Position numbers and translations under genes: made by a program. DNA of 64,000 nucleotides from Cyanophora paradoxa (taxonomy: Eukaryota > Glaucocystophyceae > Cyanophorales > Cyanophoraceae), in assembly GCA_004431415.1 (NCBI GenBank), contig QPMI01000449.1, forward strand, positions 62,001 through 126,000. Direction: 5' to 3'. Shown here one piece after another: positions 1 through 11,364 of the stretch (positions within the stretch are counted from its first letter, which is position 1; every line of letters begins with the position of its first letter). The notes beneath the pieces were generated by a model. That model saw nothing but the letters and a program-made list of their open reading frames with translations. It had not been told where the DNA came from and did no database searches.

Positions 1-3000
1 TCCCGCCCCCACGGGTCCAGCTTCCTCCTCCTACCCGGGGGCACTTCGCCCCCCCTCTCGCCCTCCCCCCCCGCCTCGGTCGGGCCCCTCTGCGGCTGCG
101 GCGCGCCGATCCCCGCGGGCTCTACCCCCGCCGCCGCCGCCCTCGCCCCGTACGCCCCCGCCGCCATCTCCCTCGTCCCCGGTTCGGATTCACGTACCCC
201 CTCTTCGTCCGCTCTGCCCACGTACCCCGCAGAGTTTGCGGCCGGCGGCGATTGGCGTGAGACCGGCCTGCTTCTGACCAACAGCGCGTTCTGGACTAAC
301 CAGGTACCCCCCACCGCTTCGACGGGTACCCGTCCCCTCTGATGCCGGGTCTCCTCCGCCAGATTCGCACGGTCTACGTAGTCTTCGGTCCGCTACCCCT
401 TCCCTGTGCATCTCTGTACCCCCCGCGCATGTACTGAAGCCGGTACCCCCAGCCTCCTTTCCAGACATCGATGTCGGCACCCCCTCCTCGGCCAACGCCG
501 ACCGCTTCGGCGAGGTGCGTCGTACCCCCCTGGTCGACATATTCGTTAGCTAGCTGTACCCCCTGTCCTTTTCACTCCCAACCGCGTACCCGCAGGTGGC
601 GAGGTCGGTCCACGCCGCGGCGCAGCAGTACGGGGCCGCTGTCAACAAGCTCTGGCTGCACGTTACCCCCCCCCCCCCCCCCCCCCCGCCTTCGTTCTCA
701 CGCCTTCGCTCGCAGGGACGACAAGGGGGCGTCGGCGCTCCTCGGGTTCGGCCTGCCCGGCGGCTTCTCGCACGAGGACGACGCGAGCCGGGCCGTCCAG
801 GCGGCCCTCGCCCTCGAGGAGAGCTTCGCCGAGGAGGGCGCGCCCCTCGCCTGCGGCGTGCGCACCCGTACCCCCCCAAGCGGTCTTGTTTCTCCCCCCC
901 CTCTTCTAAGCTGCGGGGCAGGTCGCGGGGGGTAGGGCGTTCGTCGGCATCCTCGGCGCGCCCTGCCGGAAGGAGTACGCCGTCATTGGCGACTGCGTGG
1001 TCCGCCTGTACCCCAAAACATACCCCAAAAACGCCTGAACCCGGCCCGCTCAGATCCTTGCGGCGCGCCTCATGGGCGCCGCGAAGGCGGATTCGGGCAA
1101 GGGCGCGGAGGCGCGGAGGGTCCTCGTGGACGCTGGCGTCGTCGCCGCCGTGCAGGACGGGCGCCGCACGGCCGTGCGCGAGAAGCTGTACCCCCCCTTG
1201 CGTCCTCCTCGGAGCTCACCCTGTCCTGGCTGCAGACGGTGCGGTTCGAGGAGATGCCCGCCGTACACGCCAAGGGCTTCGACAAGCCAGTCCGGGTTCG
1301 AACCCGCGCAGGGCCGTATTATTTCTGTAGCCCCCGTCGCGATCGTTGTGTTCGCAGGTGTTCCGCCCCCAGCGGAAGGCGCCCGAGGAGGGTACAGCGG
1401 GCAGCGTCTCGGGGGACAGCGCCAGCTCCCGGCCCCACGTATGTACCCCCCTTCCCCTCCCCACTCACCCCTACCCCCGTGCTCCTTACGCGCGCCGCAG
1501 TCGTTCGAGTTCAGACGATCGTTCACCTCCGCCGCGGCGACGCCGGCGCCAGCGCCGGCGAGCATGGCCGTGCCTGTACCCCTCGTGGTCTCCGCGGCGG
1601 CGCCGCTGCCGCCCGCCTTCTCGTCGTCTTCGGCGGAGGGCTCGCCTCTGGCCCCGGGGACCCCAAAAGTCCTCTCCTCGCGCCTCCTGTCGCTGGGGCT
1701 GGGCCCCCACTCCAACAACTCCCCGTCCAACCGGTCCGCTACGATCCAACTAAGCTCAATCTAAGCTTTGCTCTCCCTACTCCAAGCTGCGCTAAGCTCG
1801 TCCCTCCTCCCAGGTCCCGAAAGGGCTCGCAGCACTCGCGGACGGCCTCCTTCCGCAGCCGCTCCCTCCGCGCCCCGCTCGTGGTCAGCGCGCCAGAGAG
1901 AAATCCGTCAAATTTCCAGCTTCTAGAGAGCTAGCTAGCCAGCCGCCCGGCCTCGCGCCAGCAACTTTCGCGTTTGTCTTCCCCTTCTAGACCCTCGTTC
2001 GCATCTGCCCCCTCCACCCGCTTCCAGCTTCTAGCTAGATATCGATAGCTAGTTCGCTCGCTCGCTCGCTGGCTTCCCCCGAGATTCCTGCTCACCCCGC
2101 TCCTCTCCACCCCTCGCCTCGCCCGATCTAGCTCCTCGTTTGGAGCTCCTCGTTTCTTCTAGCCTGCCTCCCGCTTTCGCCCCTCTTCTGGCCTCCTCCT
2201 GACCCCCCGCCCTCTCCCCTCCCTGGCAGGGGCGGGACGAGGAGCTGGGGGCGGCGATGGAGGCCGTCGCCGACCTCTGCGACCGCGCCCGCGGCACCAC
2301 CGTCGTCGTCGAGGGTGCCCCAGACCCCCCCTCGAAACCCGAATGCCACAGTAAATAAAGAAGCTCGAGCGTCTAGTGAGCTCTATTTACGTATATACTA
2401 AGCAAGCATGTGAGCTCCGTCTTCTCTCTTGTCGTCGAGGGTGCAAACCCCGCTTTCTTAGAGTCTTCTTAGAGAAAGCTTGAGCGTTTTCTTGACGCTT
2501 TCGAGGAAGGCGGGCTAGATTTAGATCCGATGATCTAGATCCAGGTTAATTGTAAGCTAGAGCTCCTAAGAAGCTTGAGCGTCTTCCTGGCGCTTGAGCT
2601 AAAGCCTTCAACCTCGGAACCGAACGAAAACACGAACACGCCCGCCCGCTGAAGCGACCTGACCCGGCGCGCCGCAGGGGAGGCTGGGGTGGGGAAGTCG
2701 GCGCTGGCGCGGGCCGTGCTGCGCGCCTGCTCGGCCCGCGGCGCCGCCGTCCTCCGCGGCGCAGCCGACCCCATCGAGGAGGTCTGCGCCCCTCCTCCCC
2801 GCCCCCTCCCCCGCCCGCCCTCCAAAGCCTCCGGCCGGGGCCCAAGAAACGCGGCCCCGCCAGCCATTTTCCTAGATCGCCGAGTCGGGGTCCGATGAGC
2901 TCGACCTTGACGGGCGGGGGCGCAGGGGACGCCGCTGTGGATCCTGCGCGGCGTCCTGGCCTCGGCCGGCGGCTCGCAGGTCCGTCCTCTACCTCCCCTC

Positions 3001-6000
3001 CACCCGTCTCTCACTTTCTCCCCTCACTTTCTCACCTCTTTAATCTCCCCCCTCCCCTTTTCCCTCCCCCACCCCTCCCCTCCCCGCAGGCGGAGCTGGT
3101 GGCGCGGGGCCTCCTCCCCCCCGACGACGCCGCCTTCCTGTACCCCGCCCTGGGCCTCGGCTCGGACGGCGGCGGCGGCGCCGCCGCCGCCCGCGGGCCC
3201 GCCGGCGCCTCCGGCCGCAGCTACCGCAGCGCGTGCGCCCGCGCCCCGCCTCCGTTCCTCTCTAACTTGTTCTCCGCTGAGTCTTCCCTTCGCGGCAGGT
3301 CGCGGCGGGCGCTGAAGAGCACGCTTGACATCATCGGCGTGCGGAGCCTCGGCGCCATCTCCGACATCCTCCAGCGGTGCCCCCGGCCCCGGCGATCTAT
3401 AGCTAGCCGCCAGCCGGCGATCCTGGCCTCTGTGCTAGGCCTAGTCCTAGGCCTGCACTGGACCGAACCGCCCTCTGACCTCGCCCGCCCCCGCGCCTCC
3501 GTCTCCGCCTCCGCGCCCGCCGACCCCGGCCCGGCCCCGCCTCAGGTTCATCGTGGCGGTGGAGGCGGAGGAGGCGGCGCGGCACGGCGGGCGCCGCCGG
3601 CCCGTGGCCCTCTTCCTCGAGGCCCGCCCCCCCTTAAGCTTTAAGAAGCTTTAAGATCTACAGCTTTAAGAAGCTCTAAGAAGCTTAGCTCTGAGGCCCG
3701 TGGCCCCGCCCCGCCCCGTCCCGAGAGTTTAAGCTTTAAGATCGTTAGCTCTAAGAGGCTCTAAGAAGCTTAGCGATGATCGAGACATTAGAAGCTTTAG
3801 CACGGCGGCCGCCGCAAGCCCGTCGCTCTGTTCCTCGAGGCCCGCCCCCCGCCTCGCCCGCACGGCTCAGCTTCGCGATGGTTTCTAGAGCGCATCGCAC
3901 TGCTCCGCGGTGGTTTCCAGGGGATCGGATAAGGCCCTACGAATTCGAATCCGGAACCCGCCTCCCCGACCCCGGACTAGATCGCAGCTCAGCTTCAGGC
4001 TTCCTTCCATCGGGGTCTGGCCGTCGAGGGGCGCTGAGGCGAGCTGGGGCCCGCAGGACGCGCACTGGTGCGACTCGGCGAGCTTCTACGTCCTCCGGCA
4101 CGTCCGCGAGGCTTGCCCCGGCATCCTCGTGCGCCCGCCCTGGCTGGCTGGCTGGCTGGATGGCTAGCGTTTCTCAGCTTTCTTAGCTGAGGAACGGAAA
4201 GCTAGACCCCCGCCCGGCCCCTTCCCGCCCTCGCCCCCGCCCCCGCTCACGGCGGGGCCCCGGGTCCAGATCTTCATCACGACGCGGCCGCTGCAGTCGC
4301 CCCCGCGCGACTTCGTCGCCCTCATCGGCGGGCCCCGCCGCTTGTGCGCCCCGCCCCGCCCCCCGATTTAGAGATTGGAGCGCCTGAGAGATTAGACCGA
4401 AGCTCTAGCAAGCTTTTTGTTCTGAACTCTTAGCTCCGACCGAGAGATTAGAAGCTAAAAGCTTAAAGAAGTCGAGGCTTCGGCCTCATCGGCGGGCCCC
4501 GCCGCGGCGCCGCCTGTGCTCTCTGCGCCCCGCCCAAGATCGCGACGACTTGATCGATTGCAACTGACCGGCTGGCTCGCGTCGCAGGTCGGGGTACGGG
4601 ATGGGCCACCGGAGGGCCTCAGCAATCTACCACACCCAGTCGCAGGCGCAGGCGCAGGCGCAGGCGCCGGTGCAGGTGCAGGCGCAGCCGGGCGCGTCGC
4701 CGCATGGCGCGGGGCAGGCGGACGCGTACGGCTCGCCGCGGCCCTCAAGGCTCCTCTCGGCGTCACAGGCATCCCTTGCGTCCGCCGCCGCCGCCGCGGT
4801 CGCCGCGGCATCCGCCGCCGGCACCGAGCCGCCCACACCGGGGCGCCACCAGCACCAGCAGCAGCAGACCTGGCGGCCCCTCCACATCGCGCTGGTACCC
4901 CGGACCGCTTCTTCCCCCCCGGCTCCGTTCGCGGAGGACTCAGGTTCGAATCCGGCAGGGACCTCTTTCGCGGGAGTCGTCCCGGGCCCTACTGGAGTCC
5001 CTCTCGTCCAGGCAGGGCACCTCCTGGGCGCCGGTGCGGCGCCAGCGCGGCTTGTACCGGCGCACAAACAAAACTTCTTCTCGCGGATTCGAACCCGAAC
5101 CCGCAGCAAGCGGTGGAGGCGGTCCTCGACAAGTCCGGGGGCGTACCCCTCTACCTCGTCGAGGTGAGCGACCCGTACCCCGCCCCCCTTTTTCTGCCGG
5201 CAATCGACGTACCCCCGCAGCTCTGCCTGCACGCTGGGACCCCGTCGCAGCAGACACCCGGCGGGATCCCCGACACGGTGCGGGGGGATACACGCGGACC
5301 TTTTTCCGCTTCAAAACCGACCCGCGCGGATTCGAGCGCAGGTCGGCCAGATCGTGCTCTCGAGAGTGGACCGCCTCTCGCCCTCCGCGCAGGCCGCCGC
5401 CCGCCTCGCCTCGGTGCGCCCGGCTGGCTGACAACCTTGCTCGCTCTGCACTGCAGCGAGCGACGCTAACTCCACCCCGCCCCCTCCCACCGGCCTCAGG
5501 TGATCGGAGCTGAGTTCACGCCTGCTGCGGTGGCGGCGGCCGACCCGTCGGGGATGGGCGACGCCGCCGTCGCCTCCGCGCTAAGGGAACTCTACACCGC
5601 CGGCCTCATCCGCGTGCGCCGCCGCGCCGCGAGGCGGTCGAGCTCGAGTCCAACGGGCGGGGCCGGGTGCAGGAGAAGGCGGGGGGCAGGGCGGGCGGGG
5701 AGGCCTTCGTGGCGTTCGAGGAGGCGGCGTGGCCGCCCCCCTCCGCCCGCTTCTGCTGGCACCACGCCCTCGTCCAGGCGAGTCCGCTCAAGGCTTCCAA
5801 AGTTCTCCTCTCTAAAGGCTTCCGAAGGCGAAAGGCTTCCAAAGTTCTCCTCTCTAAAGGCGCTCCTTAAGTCAGCGAAAGGACCTCTAGCGCCCTCGTC
5901 CAGGCGAGCTCGCTCTAAATCAGTCTCTAAAGGTCTCAAAATCAAAGCCTTCTAGAGGCTTCTAATGGCTTCTAAAGGCTTCTCCTCTACGCCCTCGTCC

Positions 6001-9000
6001 AGGCGAGTTCGCTCAAGGCTTCTCCTCTAAAGGCTTCTCCTCTGAAGGCTGCTCCTCTAATTATGAAGGCTTCCAAAGGCTCTAGCGCTCCTTAAGTCAG
6101 CGAAAGGACCTCTAGCGCCCTCGTCCAGGCGAGCACTAGTTCGCAAGTCAAATCAAAGCCTTCCGCGGCGCTCTAGTAGGCTTCTGTAGGCTTCAAGGCT
6201 TCTCCTCGAAAGTCTTCTGCGGCGTTTTGACAGCGCTCTAGTGCTCCGCGCCCCGCCCCGCCCCGCCGCGGCGCTGACGGCTTCCGTCCGTCCGCCCCCC
6301 TTCTCCTCTCCTCCTCCTCTTCTCCTCCTCTGACGGCTTCGTCTCGAATTGCCTCTGAAGGCTTCCCCTCTAAATGCTTCTTAATGCTTCCCCTCTCTCA
6401 AAGGCTTCTTCGTCGTCCTCGCAGGAGGCGCTGTACGGGTCGATGGCGCGGGCGCAGCGGCGCGACGTGCACGCCGCGCACGCGCGCTACCTCGAGGAGG
6501 CCCCCGGGCCCGACGCCGGCCCCACGCACCTCGCGTCCGCCCCGCCCCCGCCCCCGCCCCTCCCCGCTCCCGCCTCGCCCCCGCCTGACCGGCGCCCCCC
6601 TCGCCCTCCTCGCAGGCTGCACTGGCGGCAGGCGGAGGAGGCGGAGCGGGCGCTGCCGCACATGGAGGCCGCCGCCGCCGCCGCCGTCTCCCGCGGCGCC
6701 ATGCCCGAGGTCCGCCCCTAATAATCTTTGATATCCTTAGGTCCAGATCTCTAATACCTCTAATTCCTTCCGCGGCGCCATGCCCGAGGTCCGCCCCTAA
6801 TGACAATACCAGATCCATAGGAGCTTAGGAGCTTAGGTCCAGATTTCTTGTAACTCTAATACCTCTTATAAGACCAATATGGGTGCCCCGCCGCATGCAT
6901 GCGCCCCGCCGAGCCTTGATCGCGAGCGTTCGACGGCGAACGGGGGCGGAGCGGCGCCCTGATCCTTTAGATCTCAAATGCCTCGACTCGGCAAGATAGA
7001 CTCGAGAAGCTCCTGAGACGCCCCGCGCAGATCCTTAAGATGGGGGCAGATCCTTAAGATCTCTGTCTTTCCTTAAGATCTCTATCTTTCCTTAAGATAT
7101 GACGCACGAGAAGCTCCTGAGGCGCCCTGCCTCGCCTTGCTTCAGGCGCTTCTGCCCTGCTGAGAGGCCTCGCTTTGCCCGCAGGCGCGGCGCTTCTTCG
7201 CGGAGATGGTCATCACCATCGTGGGGCTCGACCTCGCCGCCCTCCCCGCCCGCCTGCCCCCGAGGCCCGCCCCGCCCCTCCCCCCTCGCGCCTTCGAGAA
7301 ACTGGAGCTTAGACGCGGGCTCTCATCTCGAGCTTCCCCGCCGCCTGCTTAGAAGCGCGCCCTCTGCGACTCTTGGCGAAAGCCCGCTTACCTCCGGGGA
7401 CAGGCTGGAGGCGGAGCTCGCGGCCTCGCGCTGGCTCCCCGACGCGAGCCCCCTGGCCCCGCGGCAGGGCCGGCCGGGGCCCGGGCACGACGACGACGAA
7501 GCCCACCGCTGGCGCCTCATGCTCGTCGAGAGCCTTAGGAACTGGGCCTTCGCCGAGTGAGCTCGATCTCTAGAACTCCTGTACCCCCACTCGAACCGCG
7601 GGTCGCGCCGTCGCTGACTAACATGAGCCAGGTTCATCCTGGGCGGCTCGAGTTCGCCCAGGAGCTCGCGGTAACCCCCCGTTTCCGTTTTCGCCCTCGT
7701 TCGCCGCGGCGGTTCTGTGCCCACTTCTTTTTCGCCGCAGCTTTTCGCGCTGGACTGCGCGGGAGAGGCAATACCCCCCTCGAAGCTCTCCGTCGGCACC
7801 GCCATCGGTCCCCCCCTCTTCTTCCCTCCTCCACCCGTGACGTCCTTCTCTGACGTCTTCCTCTTTTCTAGGCATCCTGAAGCAGATGCGGCGGATCCTG
7901 AAGCGATACGCCAGCGAGCCCCTCACGGCCGTCACCTCCCGCCGGGCCGCCAGCCCCGAGGAGGCCCGCCGCTCCCAGGCGAGCGCCCGCCGCTCGCTCG
8001 ACCCCTCCTCACCTCTATTATTCACCTCCTCTGTACCCCCGCCCCCATCAGATCCGATCGGCGGCGGCGAACTGCCTGATTCTGGTGGGGATGCTCCAGG
8101 CCAAGCTGGGGCGGGGCCTGAGGGCCCTCTTCGGCGCCAAGGCGAGCCCGCCCGCCCGCCCGCCCGTCCGCACGATCCCTAACAGACCGCTCGGCTCGCT
8201 GACTTTACGCTGAGAAGCTAATCTACGCCGATAAGAAGCTAATCTGAGCCGATTAGCTATTACTCTCATCCTATGATGCCCCGGCTTCAGCGCCCGCGGC
8301 GGCCCGCTCGCTCACTTCAAGGCTTCGTTCGCAGGTGGTGCGGGCGCTGGACATGCTGCAGGACCTGCCCTGGGAGGTGCGTGCCGTACCCCAGGGCGCC
8401 CCCGGCCCCCCCCCCCCCCCCCCCCCCCCCCCGTCGAGCAGATCCGTTTGTCCGGTCGGGCAGATCGCGGCGGTGAACCTGGCGCGGATCAGCGCCACCT
8501 TCTCTACCGTCCTCCTCCGTCCGCCCCGCCCGCCCCGCCCCGCTCCGCCCCATCCCAAAGATAGAAAGGCGGCCCGCCGCTGACGCGCCTCGGCGCCTCG
8601 GCCCCGGCAGTGATGGGGCGGGCGGGGGAGAGCCGGCGGGTGCTGGAGCGGGCCGAGGCCCTCGCCGAGCTCGTCGACGCCCCCGACGTGCGGCCCCCTC
8701 CCTCCCTCCCTCCCTCCCTCCCGACCAGACTTAGTCTCCTTAGCTTGTTACTTCTTTTATTACTTGATTTCTTCATTGAGCTTCTTAAAGGCCCTCGCCG
8801 AGCTCGTCGACTCCTTCCCCGGCCCTCCCCTCCGCCCCTCCGCCCCTCCGCCCTTCCCCTCCCGCCCCGCCCCGCCCCGCCGACTTCGCGCCTCCGCAGG
8901 CGCGGGCGGGGGTGCTGGGGCAGGCGGGCCTGCAGCGCTGCTTCCGGGCAGCTTCGTGGAGGCGACGTCCCTCTTCCGCCGCACCCTCGAGCTCGGCGGC

Positions 9001-11364
9001 TACTACGGTGCGCGAGCGCTATTTATAGCGCGCGCGGAGGCGAAGGTTGGGGGGCGGGAGATATATTTAGCCTAGTGGGGGAGCCAGCCTAGCGGCCTCG
9101 AGCTCGGCGGCAAGGGCACAAGAGCCGAAGGCTGTGTTCCTCTTCTGCCGCGTTCCCGACGCGCCTTCGTTCGCGCAGGCCCCTTCCAGACGGACTACGC
9201 GGTGACGTACCTCTGCTCCCTCCTCCTCACCGTGCGGCCCAAACCCCCCCCCTCCCCTCCCCCCTTCTTTCCTAGCCCCGGCGCCGCCCGGCGGCGCCCT
9301 TCTAGATATACCCCTCTCCTCCCTCTCTCCCCCCGCTCCCCCCCCCCCCCCTCCCTTCTCACGCCTCCGCGCAGGGGGAGCTCGCGGAGATGAAGCGCGT
9401 CGCCTTCGAGCTCGTCGGCCACTTCGGGTGCCCCCACCCCCCCCCCGCCCCGCCCCGCCCCCGCCCCGCCTCCGCTCAGATCTTAGGCTTCTCCGCCACA
9501 CTAAAGCTTGAGGGCTCTCCCGCGTCTCCGTTCTCACCCTGGGGCCCCGTCAGGCGGGTGGGAATCAACGCGTACGCGGCCGTCTGCGCCTCGCTCGCCA
9601 CCTTCGGCCTCACCATGAAGGTACCCCCCTTCCTTCCCCTCGCCCACACCCCACACCCTTCTCAGCTCACGCCGGCCGCCTCCCTCGCGCCCGCCCGCCC
9701 GCGCAGGACGACGACGAGGCGGCCGAGCAGCTCTCCGACCTCTTCGAGATCGTCCGCCCGCCCCCGCCCCGACCGCGCCCCGCCCCGCCCCCGGGCCCCC
9801 GCAACCCCCGGGACCCCACCCCGGCTCGCTTAGGCCCCGCTTAGGCTCTCTCACTCCTTCTCTCAGCGTGAGCTTTGCTGGGCTCCTCCCGCTGAGCTAA
9901 GGGCCCCGCTCTCTAGAGCTTAGATTCTCTTCACCAGCCCTCTTAGCGTGAGCTCCGCTGGGCCCCTCCCGCTGAGACCCCTTCCCGCCCCCCAGGAGGA
10001 GGAGCAGGAGCACGGCTGGCAGTGGATCGGCGTCGCCCGCGCCCTCGCCGAGGTACCCCCCCCCCCCCCCGATCCTCCAGAGAAGCTTTAAGCGAATCCT
10101 AGAGCGCATTCTGGAAAGCTATAGCTAGCTTCTAGCTCCTTTGGCGGCTGATTCTCTTGGCTGAAGCTTGGCTTGGCTGAAGCTTGCGCGTGGAATAACA
10201 ATTTCACAAGCGCCCAACTAAACACGGGCCGGCGCCGCGCGCAGAGCCTTCTGGAGTGGCGGGGGACGGGGCGGGCGGGGGCGATGGCGTCTTCGGCGGC
10301 CGGCGTCCTCGCGCTGGCCATCACCCAGGGCTCCCCCATCTGGATCTCCTTCCGTGCGCCCGCTCCGCAATCGCATTAAGAAGAAGAATAGAGAAGGCAG
10401 GGATAGTTAAAAAGAACAACTAAGAGCTCCAGCTTCTACCGTTTTGTCTGGACGACACCGCCTGTCCCGCTCACTTTCCCTCTCTCGCCAGCGGCGCTCG
10501 CGGTGGTGCTGGAGTACGCGGCCTGGCGCGAGGCGGAGGCCCACGCCGCCCTCTCCTCCTCGGGCCTGGGCGGCCCGCCCCGCGGCTCAAGCTTTGGCTT
10601 AAGCTTCTGCGGCTGCGGGCGGGGCTCGGCGGCCGTCGCGGCGAGCGAGTACGCCGCGGCGGAGGCGGGGCCGCCCAAGGGCGCGGCGGGGCCGGCGGCG
10701 GCGCCGGCTGCGTCCTCCCGCGAGGCCGCGAGGCGCGAGGCGCGGGAGGCCTCCGCCCTGGTCGACCGGGTGAGACGTTCAAACATCAACTTAGCTACAT
10801 AGCTTCTTGAATCTCTTATAGAAAGCAACTCTAACGCTTCAATCAGGTGGAGGGCGCGCTGAAGGCGATGCGCAAGAGCGAGCGGGTGGCGGAGCCGTTG
10901 CTGGAGCTGGCGCGGGCGGGGCGGCCCGGCCTCGGCCCCGAGCGCCGCCGGCGGCACCTGCAGGCCTCCAGGGACGCCTTCGCCCGGAGCGGCCTGCGCC
11001 CCTACGAGGCGAGTGACATTTCTATTTGCATTTGTTACGGGACCCCGCGTCTCCGGCTCGGCGCCTGAAATTAAGTTGATCGCGCCTGCGCCTGTGCAGG
11101 CTATGGCGTGCGTCCGCCTCGCCGCCGTCGAGCGCAGGTCCGCTAGCGCTGAGATGCTTGAGCGAATCCGCTTCAAATCAAATTTGATCTAGCTTAATCC
11201 GCGCGCGCGCGCGCAGGGCGGACCCGGCCGCCTCGGCGGCGGCCATCAACCGGGCCACGCGCATCGCGGAGGAGACGGGGATGCGCCTGCGGCCCCTCGA
11301 GCGGCTCCTCTCGGGGCCCGAGGACCCCACCTGGACCGCAAACTTCATACCCATGCTGGTCTAG
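1..11364 (+). CDS. Soluble adenylyl cyclase-like protein, gene A (3' part, multi-exon)
   Basis: This is the 3' part of a gene for a large cytosolic signalling protein of the sAC (ADCY10-like) family: class III cyclase domains, then a P-loop NTPase, then a long helical C-terminus. Seen in order: cyclase pieces (DDKGASALLGFG, VAGGRAFVGILG, VIGDCV|ILAARLMG), Walker A GEAGVGKSALA, Walker B region FLE|DAHWCDSAS, the GGVPLYLVE sensor-like motif, HALVQ|EALYGSM, then Ala/Leu-rich helical exons. About 35 short exons are visible. Most join in phase, but I could not close the frame near 5610-5640 and 8920-8960. The stop is TAG at 11362-11364; the start lies left of the window. At least five introns begin with GC (3622, 5778, 7979, 8142, 11009). 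The family makes cAMP from ATP, often under bicarbonate or calcium control. Catalytic competence cannot be judged, because the N-terminal cyclase domain is outside the window. Confidence 0.82.
465..1439 (+). other. Second cyclase homology domain (C2) exons of gene A
   Basis: Exons: about 465-519 (ends ADRFGE), 597 to about 655 (VARSVHAAAQQYGAAVNKLW), 716-857 (DDKG...LACG), 922-999 (VAGGRAFVGILG...GDCV), 1054-1173 (ILAARLMGAAK...), about 1230-1293 (FEEMPAVHAKGFDKP), about 1357-1439 (VFRPQRK...). The order NK, DDKG, GLP, G-AFVG-LG, EYAVIG, LAARLM and VKG matches the C2 domain of sAC-type cyclases. The joins LACG|VAGGR and GDCV|ILAARLM are both phase 0 with donors GTGCGC and GTCCGC, placing each donor upstream of a TACCCC box. 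The donor after NKLW is uncertain: a GC donor closes the frame but leaves two residues fewer than usual. The first 460 bases probably hold further exons (one possible at 233-302), not resolved. Confidence 0.75.
666..687 (+). repeat. Poly-C tract (22 C) in an intron
   Basis: An uninterrupted run of C just inside an intron of gene A, following a TACCCC start. Similar runs lie in other introns of the two cyclase genes. Length is likely polymorphic and prone to sequencing error. Confidence 0.9.
1440..2229 (+). other. Linker region between cyclase and NTPase parts of gene A
   Basis: Between the last cyclase exon and the NTPase lies a Ser/Ala/Pro-rich linker exon from 1501 to about 1740 (starts SFEFRRSFTSAAA), and possibly a Ser/Arg-rich exon near 1815-1905 (KGSQHSRTASFRSRSLR). 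No conserved motif is seen. The rest (1910-2229) reads as CT-rich intron with repeated AGCTAG and GCTCGCTC words and a clear CCTGGCAG acceptor at 2229. Confidence 0.45.
3582..3850 (+). repeat. Echo of an exon end and GC donor inside its own intron
   Basis: The end of the Walker B exon with its donor (3582-3631) recurs imperfectly at 3801-3850 within the following intron. The two share TTCCTCGAGGCCCGCCCCCC exactly, plus an alignable stretch upstream. A shorter fragment (GAGGCCCGTGGCC) lies at about 3692. Spacer DNA is made of AAGCTTTAAGA words. This may be a relic of local duplication or an alternative donor. Confidence 0.7.
4321..4534 (+). repeat. Second exon-end echo in gene A
   Basis: CTCATCGGCGGGCCCCGCCG at the end of the IFITTRP exon (4321) recurs at 4485 in the next intron, again followed by a diverged form of the donor-side sequence (TGCGCCCCGCCC). 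AT-richer AGCTTAGA words separate the copies. Confidence 0.65.
5763..6135 (+). repeat. Three echoes of the HALVQ exon end plus GC donor
   Basis: The exon end GCCCTCGTCCAG with donor GCGAG occurs at its real place (5766-5782) and again at about 5892, 5991 and 6117 within the intron. Longer blocks are also duplicated: CTCCTTAAGTCAGCGAAAGG at about 5862 and 6085, and AAGGCTTCCAAAGTTCTCCT at about 5792 and 5832. Each echo carries a potential 5' splice site. Confidence 0.85.
6691..6799 (+). repeat. Exact 30-nt exon-end echo
   Basis: The 30 bases spanning the end of the SRGAMPE exon and the start of its intron (6691-6720) recur exactly at 6770-6799, 79 bases downstream, inside the intron. The copy contains the same potential donor GTCCGCCCC. 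Confidence 0.9.
8406..8432 (+). repeat. Poly-C tract (27 C) in an intron
   Basis: An uninterrupted C run follows the GTGCGTGCCGTACCCC donor region of the DLPWE exon. It is the longest homopolymer in the window. Confidence 0.9.
8656..8811 (+). repeat. Exon-end echo (EALAELVD)
   Basis: Twenty-three bases (starting AGGCCCTCGCCGAGCTCG) at 8656-8678 recur at 8789-8811 within the next intron. A shorter echo of the following exon (CCTCGAGCTCGGCGGC) occurs at about 8984 and 9092. Confidence 0.8.

Larger units (their letters stand above)
2230..5447 (+). other. P-loop NTPase (AAA/STAND, LuxR/sAC type) exons of gene A
   Basis: Exons 2230-2314 (GRDEELGAAMEAV...TTVVVE) and 2678-2781 (GEAGVGKSALARAVLRAC, Walker A) join in phase; then 2926-2979 (GTPLWILRGVLASAGG) and 3090 to about 3235 (AELVARGLLPPDD...). 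Further exons start near 3299 (LDIIGVRSLGAISDIL), 3547-3621 (FIVAVEAEEAA...VALFLE) and 4057 (DAHWCDSASFYVLRHVR). The last join crosses a GC-AG intron and restores a LEDxHWxDxAS Walker B signature. Next come IFITTRPLQSPPRDF, a Gln/Ala-rich insert (4600-4890), PLSRESSRALLESLSSR, AVEAVLDKSGGVPLYLVE, IPDT and VGQIVLSRVDRLSPSAQ. This is the usual order of the NTPase that follows the cyclase pair in sAC. It probably acts as a nucleotide-dependent switch, by inference. Confidence 0.8.
5502..11364 (+). other. Helical, TPR-like C-terminal exons of gene A
   Basis: About 20 exons encode Ala/Leu/Arg-rich amphipathic helices, as in the long C-terminal half of sAC and LuxR-type regulators. Examples: VIGAEFTPAAVAAADPSG (5502), HALVQ|EALYGSMARAQ (ends 5777, resumes 6435), ILKQMRRILKRYASEP (to 7978), IRSAANCLILVGMLQAKLG (to 8141), VVRALDMLQDLPWE, GELAEMKRVAFELVGHF, RVGINAYAAVCASLATFG, EEEQEHGWQWIGVARALAE, VEGALKAMRKSERVAEPLL (to 11008), and the last exon ending PTWTANFIPMLV. 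GC donors follow 5777, 7978, 8141 and 11008. Two joins (5610-5640 and 8920-8960) need a frame change I cannot explain. The region is probably a protein-protein scaffold. Confidence 0.7.

Noticed and set aside
4930-4960. tRNA-like B-box words GGTTCGAATCC (also GGTTCGAACCC near 1294)
   Set aside because: No A-box, acceptor stem or anticodon arm can be built around them; TTCGAA is a generally frequent word here.
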